Positions 13,427 to 25,174 of a DNA stretch of 64,000 bases are shown in pieces. The notes below the pieces were generated by a model that saw only the letters and a list, made by a program, of their open reading frames with translations, did not search any database and had not been told where the DNA came from. Both the position numbers and the translations under genes were made by a program. The stretch is from Cryptomeria japonica. Taxonomy: Eukaryota; Streptophyta; Pinopsida; Cupressales; Cupressaceae. The DNA is taken from assembly GCF_030272615.1 (NCBI RefSeq), contig NC_081414.1:764007413-764071412 (forward strand), written 5' to 3'. Positions within the stretch are counted from its first letter, which is position 1. Each line of letters begins with the position of its first letter.

Positions 13427-14384
13427 TTTTGGCATTTTGATAATGTTTTGTACTTAGTTGAGGTGGTTGTTGGCATGTTTAGTTGTGATTGTCATTGATG
13501 GACACACACTTATTTTATGTATGAGTTATTCTCCCCCGGTAATATGTGTTGTATTGTTCACACCGGTATTATATGCCATTGTATGTATAGTCTTTGTTTT
13601 TAGAAGACTATCAGTGTTTTGCAGAAGATGCTTACCAGTCAAAGCATGACTAAAGACCTCAAGCGGTATGAAGACCTCAAACTGTATGAAGACATCAAGT
13701 GGTATGAAGACCTCAAGCGGAACGAGGACCCCTAGAGACAGTTAATCTTTTTTATCGGAACACTATGTTCCAGTTTACCAGTCTTTATTTGTTAACTGGT
13801 AATCAGTATACTGTGTTAAACTGGTAAACTTGAAAAGTGTGATGGGTTATCATCCACCGACACTTTGGCAATGTTTTTGTGTTGTGTTACCAAATGTGTC
13901 TAGATGCTTTGAACCTAGGAAATTGTAATCCAATCTCATTGGACCGACATGAAATCAGCTTCCTATTTAAGGACATCATGTCTAGGGTTTTAGTGTGTAT
14001 GTATGTTGAAGTGTGAAGTTGTTATAGAAGCATCGTACGATAGAGATTGAATATGCAAAGGATAGAAGACTGAATTAAAGTTGCAATGCATTAACAGGAA
14101 GCAGTAAAGGATCTAATCAAGCATTCTATGCTACTTTATAGATCATTCACTTGTTGATTACTAATCTCTTCGACAAGTCTGAAACCCTTAACCAGGTAGG
14201 CCCAGTCAAGCCTATTGTAAATCCTCTAACAAGGTGGTTCACAGTTGTGGATCTGAAATCCTTTAATAGGGTAGTCTTTAACAAGACTTACCTCCTAACT
14301 AAGATCTGGATTCCTAACAGGATCTGTTGTGGTGAAGAAAATTGTAAGGCCTTAACCAATCTGGTTACTATTCTGCAGATAGTT
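13427..14384 (+). repeat. Element A 5' LTR, first part
   Basis: Matches 62574-63488 closely, from GCATTTTGATAATG to GATAGTT. It is interrupted after 958 bp by element B and resumes at 56882. The short hydrophobic frame at 13458-13649, also present at 62605-62796, is part of the LTR and not a gene. The U5-side half contains several degenerate CCTTTAACARGGT words. Confidence 0.9.
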
Positions 14385-14434
14385 GGGTAAGTGCACAAAG
14401 ATGGTTGTCAAAAAGGGGGGATATAAGTGGACAC
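14385..14434 (+). repeat. Element B left terminal inverted repeat
   Basis: About 28 bp of strong match to the complement of 56850-56877 (GGGTAAGTGCACAAAGATGG and on), then a left-side insertion of roughly 13 bp, then AGTGGACA (14426-14433), which again pairs with the right end. Confidence 0.9.
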
Positions 14435-15250
14435 TTTTTTTCTGAAATCAAGTGAACCTAAACTTGGAGGCAAAATTTGAAAGTCATCCACTCAAGATAT
14501 GAAGATAATCAAAGAACAAATATTTTATTACTCTGAATTTAGTTTCCAAACTACTAAACTTTTTCAAAATTGGATAAGATTAAGGGGGTCAAATCCTTTG
14601 CGCACGAAAAAATGACCCTAATTTTTTCTAAAAAAACATAACATAGTGTTTGACGTGCGCATCAAAAAAGTCATAGTTAGATTTAGTATTTTGACAAATC
14701 CTTTGGCAGAAAGATAGTTAAGAGCGAGCACTAGAAGATGTGTATTTTTTTGTAATTTTTTGTTGAGTATTTTTTTTTTTTATGATTTTTCCAATCGAGC
14801 ACATCCTGAAAAATTAGGTACCTATTTGTGCGTGAAGCATAAGTTGCACTAAACAAATCAAAAATACAATTTTTTTTTTTTAAATTGTAAAGAATCAAGT
14901 GCACTACAATAATATATAAAGTTTTTTAAATTTGGATAAGTATATCAAAACTATTCAAAAAATGGTGCACCTATGTCTGTGAGAACTATGGAGACACTAG
15001 TAAAAGAAATTCAATAATAATATGTTATTATTGTTCAAATTGAAAAAAAAATATATGGTTAGAAAGCTCAGAAGATGGGTGAAAATATGGTGGCAATTTT
15101 AGAAATACCCACTTGATGAAGTGTAAACTTGATGATGACAAAGTCGATAAACCAAGTTGATAAAATAAAACATGTCAAAAATGAGAGAAATGGAGGGAAA
15201 TCAAACTTCCAAACTGTAGCTTTGTCATCCAGGCCTATTTCCAAGCCTAA
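14435..15250. other. Element B left flank without a gene
   Basis: AT-rich, with several T runs. Short frames near 15.1 kb occur on both strands but show no motif. Nothing else recognised. Confidence 0.5.
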
Positions 15251-15445
15251 ACAGTCAAAAGCGCGTATGGAGTACTTATGGTTAAAAAAGCGCATACGGG
15301 GTACTTATGGTGTAAGCAGTGTGTACATGCTCTTTTTACTATAAGCAGTGCGTACACGCTCTTTTTACTATAAACAGCGCGTACATGCTCTTTTTACTAT
15401 AAATAGGGCGTACACGCTCTTTTTACTATAAACAGCACATACGTG
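15251..15445. repeat. Element B left subterminal repeats (29-bp, GTAC-centred)
   Basis: Starts with two AGCGCRTAYGGRGTACTTATGG-like units, then at least three units with an exact 29-bp step (GCGTACACGCTC, T-run, ACTATAAACAG) from about 15347 to 15433, ending in CACATACGTGCT. Comparable 29-bp units occur at the right end of B (56654-56815). Arrays of this sort near transposon ends usually bind the transposase; that role is inferred here. Confidence 0.75.
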
Positions 15446-15627
15446 CTATTGTATAATATGATATTGTATATATAATATGTGTATATACATATAATATATA
15501 TAATATATAATATGTGTATAATATGATATTGTATATATAATATGTGTATATATATATAATATATAATATATATGTGTGTGTGTGTGTATAATATATTAAG
15601 TATATATATACACATGTAAGTGTATTG
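15446..15627. repeat. TA/TG-rich simple sequence
   Basis: ATATAATATGTGTATA-like low-complexity sequence, partly duplicated, ending just before element F. It contributes the TATTG target site of F. Confidence 0.8.
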
Positions 15628-15997
15628 TGTTAGAGTATTCAGGTATTTACTTGATTAATTAAACAATATTTGTTTAATTATTTAAGTTCTCTTTATCTCT
15701 TTTACACTTAAGCTAACTTTAGGTGCATACTAATTAATTCTTTTAATAATTATTATGTGCAAGCCTAGGTTTTCCTTTTTAGGGTTTCTTGACCTATTAG
15801 AGGTTTATTCTTTTCATTGTATTGTAAATGATTATCACATTACACATTTTGTGAATATTGAGCTCTCACCTTTTTTAGCATATTTTCTGTGTATTTGTTT
15901 TATATGTTATTTGCTTCCTTGCTTCTCCTTGTAACAGGTTATTCAGCTTGCAGAGATCATTTGGGCTCCTATGGTGTTGTATTTCTCAACTCTCACA
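15628..15997 (+). repeat. Element F 5' LTR
   Basis: 370 bp, nearly identical to 18037-18406, and directly followed by the primer-binding site. It contains AATTAATTAAACAATATT and a run of ordinary U3/R/U5-like sequence. Confidence 0.9.
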
Positions 15998-18036
15998 TGG
16001 TATCAGAGCTTCACATCTGCAGCTATTTGTTCTTGTTTTGAGAATTTTTGCATTGGAAGCAGATCTAGGGTTTCAGGGAGTTTTTCTTTTGCACTTAGGG
16101 ATAGGCCTTTTTCTAAGCACTTTGGGCCTAAATAGACCTCACCATTGTGCTCAGAAGGCCCAAAAACCCCTATATTCATCTAAAACTTTCCTAGTTTTGA
16201 CTCCTGAGCATCTGGGGGCATTTTTTTCTTCAGTATCAGGGTGTATGGCCCTGGCCCGCAGTTATTTTTTTGCCTTTTTAAGGCATGCAAGCCGATTTTT
16301 TTTTTTTGAAAAAAAAAAGTACAAAAATCAAAAATCCAAAAGTTATTGTAAAAAAAAGCCAAAAAAAAAGGTTTTTTTAACAAAAATTTGTTTTGGGGGA
16401 TCCCCACGGTATGCAAGGTACCGTGGGGCCCCCTGCCACCCTACAGGACCGTCGTCGTTGTCAGTGCAGGCCTGCTCCTTGTTGCCTACCGACCTTCAGC
16501 ACTATCGATGCCCTCTAGCCCCCACCTACCCTGCCTCCCCGTTGGTCCCTTCCAGCCCGCGTTGTGCCTGCCCCGTTGTCATTGGTGCTCTCCCTGTTGT
16601 CGCAGGTGCTTCCTGGTCGCCCTTCCCACCGCCACCAGTGCTCTCCCTCATCAGCCACTCCTTGTACTTCCTGACCGTGAGAACCCACCGCCCAACCACC
16701 ACCATGCCACCTGGCCACCACCACTGCACCGCCCATGGGCCACCTCCACCCAACCTTGCCACCAGACTACCCCTCCCTCTTGTTTTGAAGGGGGGTTTGG
16801 TTTTTTCCTCATAACTTGGGCATACAGAGTCGGTTTTTGAAAAATGAATAGGCATCAGAAAGATAGTTCCAAGCTGGACCTCATGATGTTGGAATTTTTT
16901 TCCAATTTTGTTGTTTGACTATGTTTTTTTCCAGTCAAAGTGGGGTCCCATTTTTGCACTCCTGGAGCCATAGAATGAGCATCCGAACTCCATTTTTTGA
17001 AAACTTTATATCACTGGAAATTTTGTCCTATGTACTTTCTGGCCATATGATTTTTCTTTCCAGATTCTGCTCCAGGAATGTTTTCTTTAGTTTTTTGCTT
17101 TTTCAGCACTCTATGGATATCTTGGTTGTTTCAGGTCCTGGGATCTCTTCTCTGAGTAGGATGTCCCTTTTTTGGTTCTCCTTTCTATTTCCAGTCTTCT
17201 TGTCATTGTAACTTCTTTTCTACAAATGCACTGAGATAAAGTGCCATCATGCATTATTTACTTGGGATCTTGCACATCTTGTGTCTTATTGTACATGCAC
17301 TACTTATAAAGTGCCACAAGGGGGTTGATGTTTGCCTTGTTTTCCATCTACCTTTGTCCAGTGAGTGTTCCTTGCACGACATTCACCTCATGTTGTGTTT
17401 CAAGTGAGTTTTCCTTCCACGACACTATGTAATGTCTCTGCACCTTCGATGTTCCTAGTTCTTCGTCGTGCAGTTCTTGTTGGTCATTCTTTTCAGTGTA
17501 CCTGTCCCTCTCCCTCTTCAACATTATGGGGAGGTTTGTCCTGTTGGTTCTAATGCTTCCTTGGTTCGATTGATCAGCTCTTCAGGCTTTGGTTTCTCAT
17601 GCCATTTGTATCTTTGAGTTCAGTTGTTTGCCTTTGTTTGCCTTTTGATTTTAGTAGTGTCATTTGAGGGCACTCATACAGATTACAGTCTTCTCTACCT
17701 GGTCATGTTCTATTTCAGTGGAGGTTCTTCAAATCAGTAGTTATTCTTCGACAGTTTTTGCAGGTTCTTCATGCTTCGGTGATTCTTCTGATCTTCTCTT
17801 GTTCCTGTCTTTTTGGAACATTCTTGTTTGGAGGCTTTTTCAATCCTTCTTCTTGATTTTTCCATCTCTGTTTGGAGTAGAGTTTTGTTCCCATGTGGTT
17901 TTCTCTATTTCTCCAATTCATAGAGATTTGGTTGTATTTGGGTACCTGATCAGGCCTTGTTGTTAGGACCCATCTTTCTTGCTTTCAGTAGTTGTTATAG
18001 GTTTTAGCTTCTCCCTAAGTCTAGCTTAAGGGGGAG

Positions 18037-18406
18037 TGTAAGAGTATTCAGGTATTTACTTGATTAATTAAACAATATTTGTTTAATTATTTTAGTTCCC
18101 TTTATCTCTTTTACAGTTAAGCTAACTTTAGGTGCATAATAATTAATTCTTTTATTAATTATCATGTGCAAGCCTAGGTTTTCATTTTTAGGGTTTCTTG
18201 ACCTATTAGAGGTTTATTCCTTTCATTGTATTGTAAAGGATTACCACATTACACATTTTGTGAATATTGAGCTCTCATCTTTTTTATCATATTTTTTGTG
18301 TATTTGTTTTATCTTTTATTTGCTTCCTTGCTTCTCCTTGTAATAGGTTATTCAGCTTGCAGAGATCATTTGGGCTCCTGTGGTGTTGTATTTCTCAACT
18401 CTCACA
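18037..18406 (+). repeat. Element F 3' LTR
   Basis: 370 bp partner of the 5' LTR, preceded by the polypurine tract and followed by the TSD TATTG. Few differences from the 5' copy are visible, so F looks younger than the coding parts of B. Confidence 0.9.
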
Positions 18407-18436
18407 TATTGTCTCCCCCTCTCAAATGCATACAAG

Positions 18437-18439
18437 GTG

Positions 18440-18535
<96 letters not shown>

Positions 18536-18725
18536 TCCATACCCCATCCCTCTCTCTCTCCCTCCCTCTCTCCCCTTCTCCCTTCCTCCATACCCCATCC
18601 CTCCCTCTCTCCCCTTATCCCTTCCTCCATACCCCATCCCTCCCTCTCTCTCTCTCTCCCCTTCTCCCTTCATCCATACCCCATCCCTCTTTCTCTTCTT
18701 CTCTCCCTCCCTCCCTCCATACCCC
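18437..18725. repeat. CT microsatellite and CT-rich minisatellite
   Basis: A run of about 95 bp of (CT)n is followed by repeats of a unit containing CCTTCCTCCATACCCCATCC separated by CT-rich spacers. Frames on both strands are open only because the sequence is low complexity (Ser-Leu or Arg-Glu repeats). The same CCATACCCCATCC unit recurs near 19.86, 20.31 and 20.36 kb, and a variant near 20.96 kb. Confidence 0.9.
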
Positions 18726-19430
18726 ACTGCAATTGTGTCTGCACTTCTATAGAAGTAAGTGAATTTATTTCTTGTCTGCAACTTCCTCTTTTATTTTTAT
18801 CATGTATGCTCTCCTAAGAAAATTGACTGATGGATTTGTGTGTGTATATTGAATAGGAAGAATAGGGTTTGAAATTGAACCACGGGTGTATTACCATGAC
18901 AAACAAGGAAACCTGCAGAAATATTCTTCTTGAATGTGTTTTTAATGAGCAGATCAGATGTGGAAAATAGTGTCAACAAAGCAACATGATGAGTCAGAGT
19001 ACCTGCAATATATTTTTCAGAAGGAAACAACAGGTAGGAAGAGAAAGAGGGAGAGTAACACAGATGATTTCCTAGAGAATGATAGTGGTGGGTATGCGAG
19101 AGTTCCCATGTTGTTACATAGATTCTGTCACCTAAAGAAATTAGAGTTTGTTGTATGCATGGCAGTGGTAGTATATGATGATCATCACATGTCAAACAGA
19201 TTGGAACGGTACATACCCATGAAAGAAATCAAGTGTGTAATTCCTATAGTCACAATCGAGATTAGTCTTATAACCTTGCAAATTTAATAGCATCATATGT
19301 TTTAGAACTTAGGTAGTACTCTTAGGGTTAGGTCAAGCTCTTACACTTTCTTTTTAGCGAAGCCTCGTTGCTTGTTTGCTTGGATTGATGTTCTATTCAT
19401 AACTTTACATTTAATATATCATTTTATTAG
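18726..19430. other. Element B interior with a partial copy of the transposase leader
   Basis: 18726-18760 resembles 21899-21946, the sequence upstream of the transposase, including the GAAGTAAGT that looks like a splice donor. An open frame at 18958-19287 (109 codons, KRKRES basic stretch) overlaps an equally long frame on the other strand and shows no domain; I leave it uncalled. 19237-19330 is repeated at 20390-20485. Confidence 0.45.
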
Positions 19431-20835
19431 CCCACCATATGACCCCTTAAGTGTCATTAGAGGTCGTATTGTTTCCTAAGAAGTCATATGGTGTCATGTG
19501 ACCCCTTAAGACACCATATGACCCCTTAAGACATCATACGACCCATAAAAACACCATATGGTGTCCTAAAGGGTCATAGGATTTCATATGAACCCTCGGG
19601 ACACCAATGACCCATAACAACACCATATGGTGTTCTAAAGGGTCATATGGTGTTCTATGACCCCTTAGGACACTATTTGGTGTCTTTATAGGTCCTACGG
19701 TGTTCTAAGGGATAATATAGTGTCATATGACCCCTTAGGACACCCTATGACTCCTTAGATGTTGTTAGGGGTCATATTGTGTCCTGGATTCAATATATCT
19801 TCCTCTCCCTCCCCCCTCCTTCTTCTCTCTCTCTCTCTCGCTCTCTCCCCATATCCCTTCCTCCATACCCCATCCCTCTTTCTCTTCTTCTCTCCCTCCC
19901 TCTTTCTCTTCTTCTGTAATTCCTATAGTCATAATCAAGATCAGTCATATGGTGTCCTATGACCCCTTAAGACACCATATGACCCCTTAAGACATTGTAC
20001 GACCCATAACAACACCATATGGTGTCCTAAGGGGTCATAGGATGCCATATGACCCCTTAGGACACCAATGACCCATAACAACACCATATGGTGTTCTATG
20101 ACCCCTTAGGACACCATTTGGTGTCGTTATAGGTGCTATGGTGTGCTAAGGGATAATATACTATCATATGACCCCTTAGGACACCCTATGACCCCTTAGA
20201 TGTTGTTAGGGATCATATTGTGTCCTGGATTTGATATCTCTTCCTCTCCCTCCCCCATCCTTCTTCTCTCCCTCTCGCCCTCTCCCTCTCTCTCTCTCCC
20301 CTTCTCCCTTCCTCCATACCCCATCCCTCTCTCTCTCGCTCTCTCTCCTTCTCCCTTCCTCCATACCCCATCCCTCTTTCTCTTCTTCTGTAATTCCTAT
20401 AGTCACAATCGAGATCAGTCCTATAACCTTGTAAATTTAATAGCATCATATGTTTTAGAACTTAGGCAGTACTCTTAGGGTTAGGTCAAGCTCTTACACT
20501 TAGCTATATCAATACTAAACTACTGAAGTTCTATTGTATGATGTTCTATTATATTATTTTTTATTGAATTATGTTATATTCATAACTTTAAATTTAATAT
20601 ATCATTTTATTAGCCCACCATATGACCCCTTAGGTGTCATTAGAGGTCATATTGTTTCCTAAGAGGTCATATGGTGTCATGTGACCCCTTAGGACACCAT
20701 ATGACCCATTAAGACACCATATGACACATAACAACACCATATGGTGTCCTAAGGGGTCATAGGATGCCATATGACACTTAGGACACTATTTGGTGTCATT
20801 ATAGGTCCTATGGTGTGCTATTTGGTGTCGTTATA
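19431..20835. repeat. Blocks of palindromic CCATATGACCCCTTAGG repeats
   Basis: Three blocks (about 19431-19780, 19925-20225 and 20613-20835) are built from words like CCATATGACCCCTTAGGACA and their complement GTGTCCTAAGGGGTCATATG, in both directions, so each block can fold on itself. CT-rich stretches (19800-19915 and 20240-20390) separate them. The arrangement is a tandem duplication: 19431 onward matches 20613 onward, and TAATTCCTATAGTCACAATC occurs at 19238 and 20391. No gene is present. Confidence 0.85.
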
Positions 20836-21548
20836 GGTCCCTCCCTCCCCCCTATTCTCTCCCTCTCTCCCTCCCTCTACCCTCTCTCTCCCTCTCTCTC
20901 TCTCTCCCTCTCTCCCTCCTTCCCTCCTCTCTCCCTCCACCCTACTCTCCATATCCCTTCCTCCATACCCCTTCTTCTCTCCCACCCACCCCCTCTTCTC
21001 TCCCTCTCTCCCTCCCTCTACCTCTCTCCCTCTCTCTACCTTCCCTCCCCCCTCTCTCTCTCTCTCCCTCTCTCTCCCTCTCCCTCCTTCCCTCTCTCTA
21101 CCTTCCCTCCCCCCTCTCTCTCTCCCTCTCTCTCCCTCTCCCTCCTTCCCTCTCTCTCCCTTCCTCTCCCTCCCCCCTCTCTCTCTCCCTCCCTCCCCCC
21201 TACTCTCCCTCTCCCTTCCTCCATACCCCTTCTTCTCTCCCACCCTCCCCCCTCTTCTCTCCCTCTCTCCCTCCCTCTACCTCCCTCCCTCTCTCTACCT
21301 TCCCTCCCCCCTCTCTCTCCCTCTCCCTCCTTCCCTCTCTCTCTCTTCCTCCCCCTCCCCCTCCCTCCCCCCTCTCCTCTCCCTCCCTCCCCCCTACTCT
21401 CCCTCTCCCTTCCACCATACCCCTTCTTCTCTCCCACCCTCCCCCCTCTTCTCTCCCTCTCTCCCTCCCTCCTTCCCTTCCACCCCCCTCCTCTCTCCCT
21501 CCCCCCTACTCTCCCCCCTCTCCCTCTATCTCTATCTCTCCCTCCCTC
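20836..21548 (+). repeat. 700-bp polypyrimidine tract
   Basis: Nearly pure C and T on the plus strand. Sub-repeats include CTCTCTACCTTCCCTCCCCC and a longer unit with CATACCCCTTCTTCTCTCCCACCC at about 20966, 21222 and 21418. Open frames of up to 295 codons are low-complexity artefacts. Mirror-symmetric polypyrimidine DNA can form triplexes; whether this one does is unknown. Confidence 0.9.
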
Positions 21549-22142
21549 TCTTTTCATTCACATTTTTTCTACTACCAATAGCGTGTATGGGGTACTGAAA
21601 CTATTAGTTCACTGCCCTACCATAACATTTTTAAGGCATCAGAGCGCATATGTAGTATTTAGTACTTGTAAGTGTGTATGGGGTATTGAGTCCATTATTT
21701 GATATCCTGCAATAAATTTTTTTAGGTTTAAGAGTGCGTACACAGTACTTATTAGTATAGAATGGGAAAAAAGAATACCATTGGGCTTGCCAACATTTTA
21801 TGGACTAACAGCGCGTATGCGGTACATAGACATAGTTTTAGTTTCCCAAGAGCCTCAACGGCCTCAAAAGAAGTTTTTGAGGTTGTTGAAGGCCCCACTG
21901 GAACTGTGGCTGCACTTCTATCACTGTTTTATAAATAGAAGTAAGTAAAAAAAAAAAATTTGCATGATTTCAAATGATTGAATTGTTGTTCTTATTAGTT
22001 TTGTCAATAGTATTGTGATTGTTTAATAGTTTGATTCCAAAAAATAGTGATAAGATACATATTTATGGTTATTTGTTTGTTTATAAACTTTTGTTTACAT
22101 ATATATGTAATATGATTCTATTTAGGACAACCGATATCAACC
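21549..22142 (+). promoter_or_regulatory. Transposase upstream region with GTAC-type repeats and a probable leader intron
   Basis: At 21580-21840 there are four or five copies of a GCGTATGGGGTACT-like word, the same family as the left subterminal array. Further on are a TATA-like TTTTATAAATAG (about 21927-21938) and a strong donor GAA|GTAAGT at 21941. An acceptor TTTAG ends at 22125, which would give a 185-bp intron just before an ATG in good context (CAACCATGG, ATG at 22143). The TATA-like box is too near the donor to be the promoter of that spliced leader, so the true start may be further upstream. Confidence 0.4.
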
Positions 22143-25038
22143 ATGGGAAAGAACAAGTGAGAAACGATGGAACAACAAGGGGCTCAAAAGGAAAGATAAA
22201 TGCAGTGTATGAAGAAATTGTATGACATAAGAACAATGGGAGAAGAAGGTATGTCATCCTCAACATCTCAATTCAATTTACCAAATGAACATAATGCACC
22301 TAATGCAATTGAAGAAGAGACATTTTATTTACCGCATGAACCTAATTCAATTGAAGAAGATACCGCATTGAATAATCAATTAAATGATGAACATATACCT
22401 TCTCTATTTGATGAATTGAATGTACATAATGCACCGATGTTAACACCTCGTAGAATCATTCGTAGGAAACCAAAGTATCTAATTGATATTGTTGAGAATA
22501 TATTGAAGCCAATGCCCAATAAAATGAATGAACGAACTTGTAGGAGAATGGTTAAAAGAATATGGTAAAGCTATTTTGAAAACTTAAATCAAACCGCAAG
22601 ATGTCAATTAATTGTTCAAATGATTAAAAATTTGAATTTTAGAGAGACAATGAAAATTCTAGGCCTAAGATCATCTTAAAGTAACAGAGAAAGAACTATT
22701 GTGAGAAATCTATTTGATGCATATCAAGCTATTGGTTCAAAATCATGTACTAAAGATTCTAATGCTACTCAACGTATCATTACATCAACCATAATGAGCC
22801 AGAAAATTAAAAAAAATTGTTTGATAAGCAAAACAAGTAAGTCATTAAACGTTAGTAGAACAAAATTAAGTAAAGAATTAAAGAGGTGAGAAAAAATAGA
22901 GGAACCTAACAATAATTCTCTTTGTGAATTCTCGGGTAGACTACCATGCAAAGACAAGGTTGTTGTTGATGCACTAAGAACATTAATTGAAAAATTTTGG
23001 CATGACAACACAAGAGTTTCGCCCAACCAAAGAGATGTTGTTAGAAGGCGAATTGGGTCTACAAATTGTGAGCCACATGCCAAACACTATTTGGATATGA
23101 CTCAAACTAAATTTTATGAAAGATTCCTTCAAAAGTTTCCTCAAATAAGAATTTCTCAAAGATTTTTTGAAATGGCAAAACCTTTTTATATTAAGATTAA
23201 TCATGTACGCACCACGTGTTGTTGTAGGATGCATATTGAATTTTCCATGCACTATGATATTTTTTGTCATATTTATTCTACTTTGCACACTAACGATGTT
23301 TTGCGGGAATGTAATATACAAGCACCTCCTAAGTCGGTAAGAGAATTTATTTCAAGTGTGCTATGTAATAGACATGATGGTTGCATTTATTATAAGATGC
23401 CTTGTTTGGAAGGTTCTTGTGCTATATGTGGTGGTTTGCAACGTTTACCAACATGCGTACATTTGGAGAGCACACATGAAATTGGTATGAAACTATTTTC
23501 TTTTGGAAAATACAAGATAGTCACATATGGAGTTAAAGATGGAAAAGATTTGAAGAGATGTGAGCTAGTGAAAAATGATATATGTGTAGCTGAATTTATA
23601 AAAATGTTTCAAGAGAAACTAGTTTATGAGTACATAATGCATACACATAGAGCTTGATGGTTAGATGAGCAATTCAAGTTATGTAAGGACACATTTCCTA
23701 TTGGCACCATTGTCTCTATCATTGATTTCGCTGAAAATTATACACTGCAACCTCAAATGAAGTGTAATCCATGTATTATCACTCTACACAAGTTTCTATT
23801 TTTGTACACATAGCATTCATGCATGCAGATGATAGCATGAAGGAGGATAGAAAGGTTGTAAGAGAGTATCACTTCTACATAAGTAATGATCATACTCATT
23901 CATCAGAGTTTGTACAAGGATGCTTTAAATTTTTCTATGATAGTTTAAGGGAAAGGAACATATGATATAACCGACACTTAATATGGTCAGATAATTGCAC
24001 TGCACAATTCAAGAATGCAAGGATGTTTTATTGGTTCACAAGGATGCATATGACAAGTGGTGTACAACATTTTTGGAATTTCACTAAGGTTGGACATGGT
24101 AAGGGAGAGCACGATGGTGCAAGAGCATGGGTGAAAAGAGCCCTAGCTAGGGAAGAATTGAAGTACGAAGAAGGTGCTGAGATGATAGATGCAGAAACAA
24201 TTGTGTGATGGTGTAAATCTATGATGGGTCCAGGTAATCCAGGTACGTCAATGGTTCGTAGATATTTTTGGTTGATCACTGAATCTAACATTAAAAACTA
24301 TCTAGATTGTTGTATAGTTGCAAGATCGAGTGACATGCACTCATTTATGAGTTCAAATTCAAGTTCACTGGTAATTTATACGAGACAGATGGTATGTTTT
24401 TTCTCTTCATGCATGTATTGTTTGTGGGAAGAATGTGAATCACAAGAGTGGGTTGACAAATAGTCTTGTAGACCGTTGGTCCCCATTGATTCATATCAAA
24501 TTCCCAAAGCACTACAATTGAGCCAGATGGAGACATCAGTGGATTTTGACCATGTATCCGACCTAGTGGATTCAGGTGATTTTTTGAGTTAATTTTTTTG
24601 CAAGTATTCATTTTGGTTCATTTTGTTGTAAATCATACTTTATTTTTTGTATTAATTAACACTTAATAAAATGTAGGTCATGTGTATGAAGAAGGAACAT
24701 ATTACTATTTGTGTCATTGTGTTGAGCCAAAAAGAAAATTGACAACCACAATCATTGACAGAGAGGGTATTGAGTACCCAATAGGATCTGTTGTCATGAC
24801 AGGAACATGGCTTTGGAGATACCCTATCAATAATTACGATGTTTGGTTGTTCGAGGACTTTGAAACACACAGACATATTCTTCATTTCTCTAACCTTGTT
24901 GTTGCAACAAATATTCATTTGATGAAGTATCGTGGTAGACCTCATAAAAAGATTTTATTGAAAGTTCGTGAATCTGACCACAAGGCAATACTTGACACAT
25001 TATGGGTTAGAGCCAATCTTGAAGGCTCACTTGATTGA
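22143..25038 (+). pseudogene. Element B transposase, DDE type, Sola-like (decayed)
   Basis: One reading frame can be followed from ATG 22143 to a stop at 25036-25038, with one intron (24576-24676, TTCAG|GTGA to GTAG|GT, phase kept), about 930 codons. It has around nine stops and a frameshift near 23765. Motifs: a Cys-rich segment (CRMHIEFSMHYD, later CAICGG), IIDFAENY (about residue 528, first catalytic Asp candidate), IWSDNCTAQFKN (about 616, second), WNFTKVGHGKGEHDG (about 650), then a conserved-looking C-terminal part HVYEEGTYYYLCHCVEP ending in LEGSLD. DFAENY, SDNC..QFKN and GHGKG..DG recur in transposases known from animals and plants that I associate with Sola elements. The enzyme would cut and join the ends of element B. 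Not functional in this copy. Confidence 0.7.
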
Positions 25039-25099
25039 TTCTATGGTTCAGAGTAGATTGATTTTGAGAATTTTGTATAAATCATCAATGAATTGTTCT

Positions 25100-25174
25100 A
25101 TATTCATTTTTTGTATATATAAATGCCCATGAGCCGATTTTTACATGTTTAGGGGCATAATTTTGTATATTTAA
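25100..25174. repeat. Left part of a ~50-bp minisatellite, split by element C
   Basis: Words such as AAATGCCCATGAGCCGATTT and GCATAATTTTGTATATT belong to the repeat that continues at 50623 after element C. It lies just behind the transposase stop. The last five bases (TTTAA) are the TSD of element C. Confidence 0.75.

Larger units (their letters stand above)
15628..18406 (+). mobile_element. Element F: short non-coding LTR retrotransposon (LARD/TRIM-like)
   Basis: Two 370-bp LTRs (15628-15997 and 18037-18406) open with TGTTAGAG/TGTAAGAG, end in CTCTCACA and are flanked by the TSD TATTG (15623-15627 and 18407-18411). The primer-binding site TGGTATCAGAGCT (15998-16010) matches initiator tRNA-Met, and the polypurine tract AAGGGGGAG is at 18028-18036. 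The 2-kb interior has no gag or pol motif, so F needs enzymes from another Copia-type element. Part of the interior (about 16390-16790) is GC- and C-rich, unlike the AT-rich surroundings. It is inserted in element B. Confidence 0.92.

Noticed and set aside
13458-13649. Small hydrophobic protein repeated at 62605-62796
   Set aside because: It lies within the LTR of element A; the repeat is explained by the LTR pair.
15948-16814. Open frame of 288 codons in element F
   Set aside because: It starts inside the 5' LTR, crosses the primer-binding site, and encodes low-complexity sequence (Phe and Lys runs, Pro-rich end) with no domain.
18267-18817. Several overlapping open frames on both strands
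   Set aside because: They follow from the CT microsatellite (Ser-Leu or Arg-Glu repeats), not from coding selection.
18958-19287. 109-codon frame with a basic stretch
   Set aside because: The opposite strand is open over the same interval, there is no domain, and the end lies in a duplicated non-coding segment.
20815-21702. Frame of 295 codons in the polypyrimidine tract
   Set aside because: Lacks stops only because stop codons need A or G; composition artefact, as are the minus-strand frames.
22143-25038. Mutator or FAR1-type transposase as the identity of the element B transposase
   Set aside because: TSD is 4 bp instead of about 9 bp, and the DFAENY/SDNC/GHGKG motif set does not fit the Mutator family as I know it.
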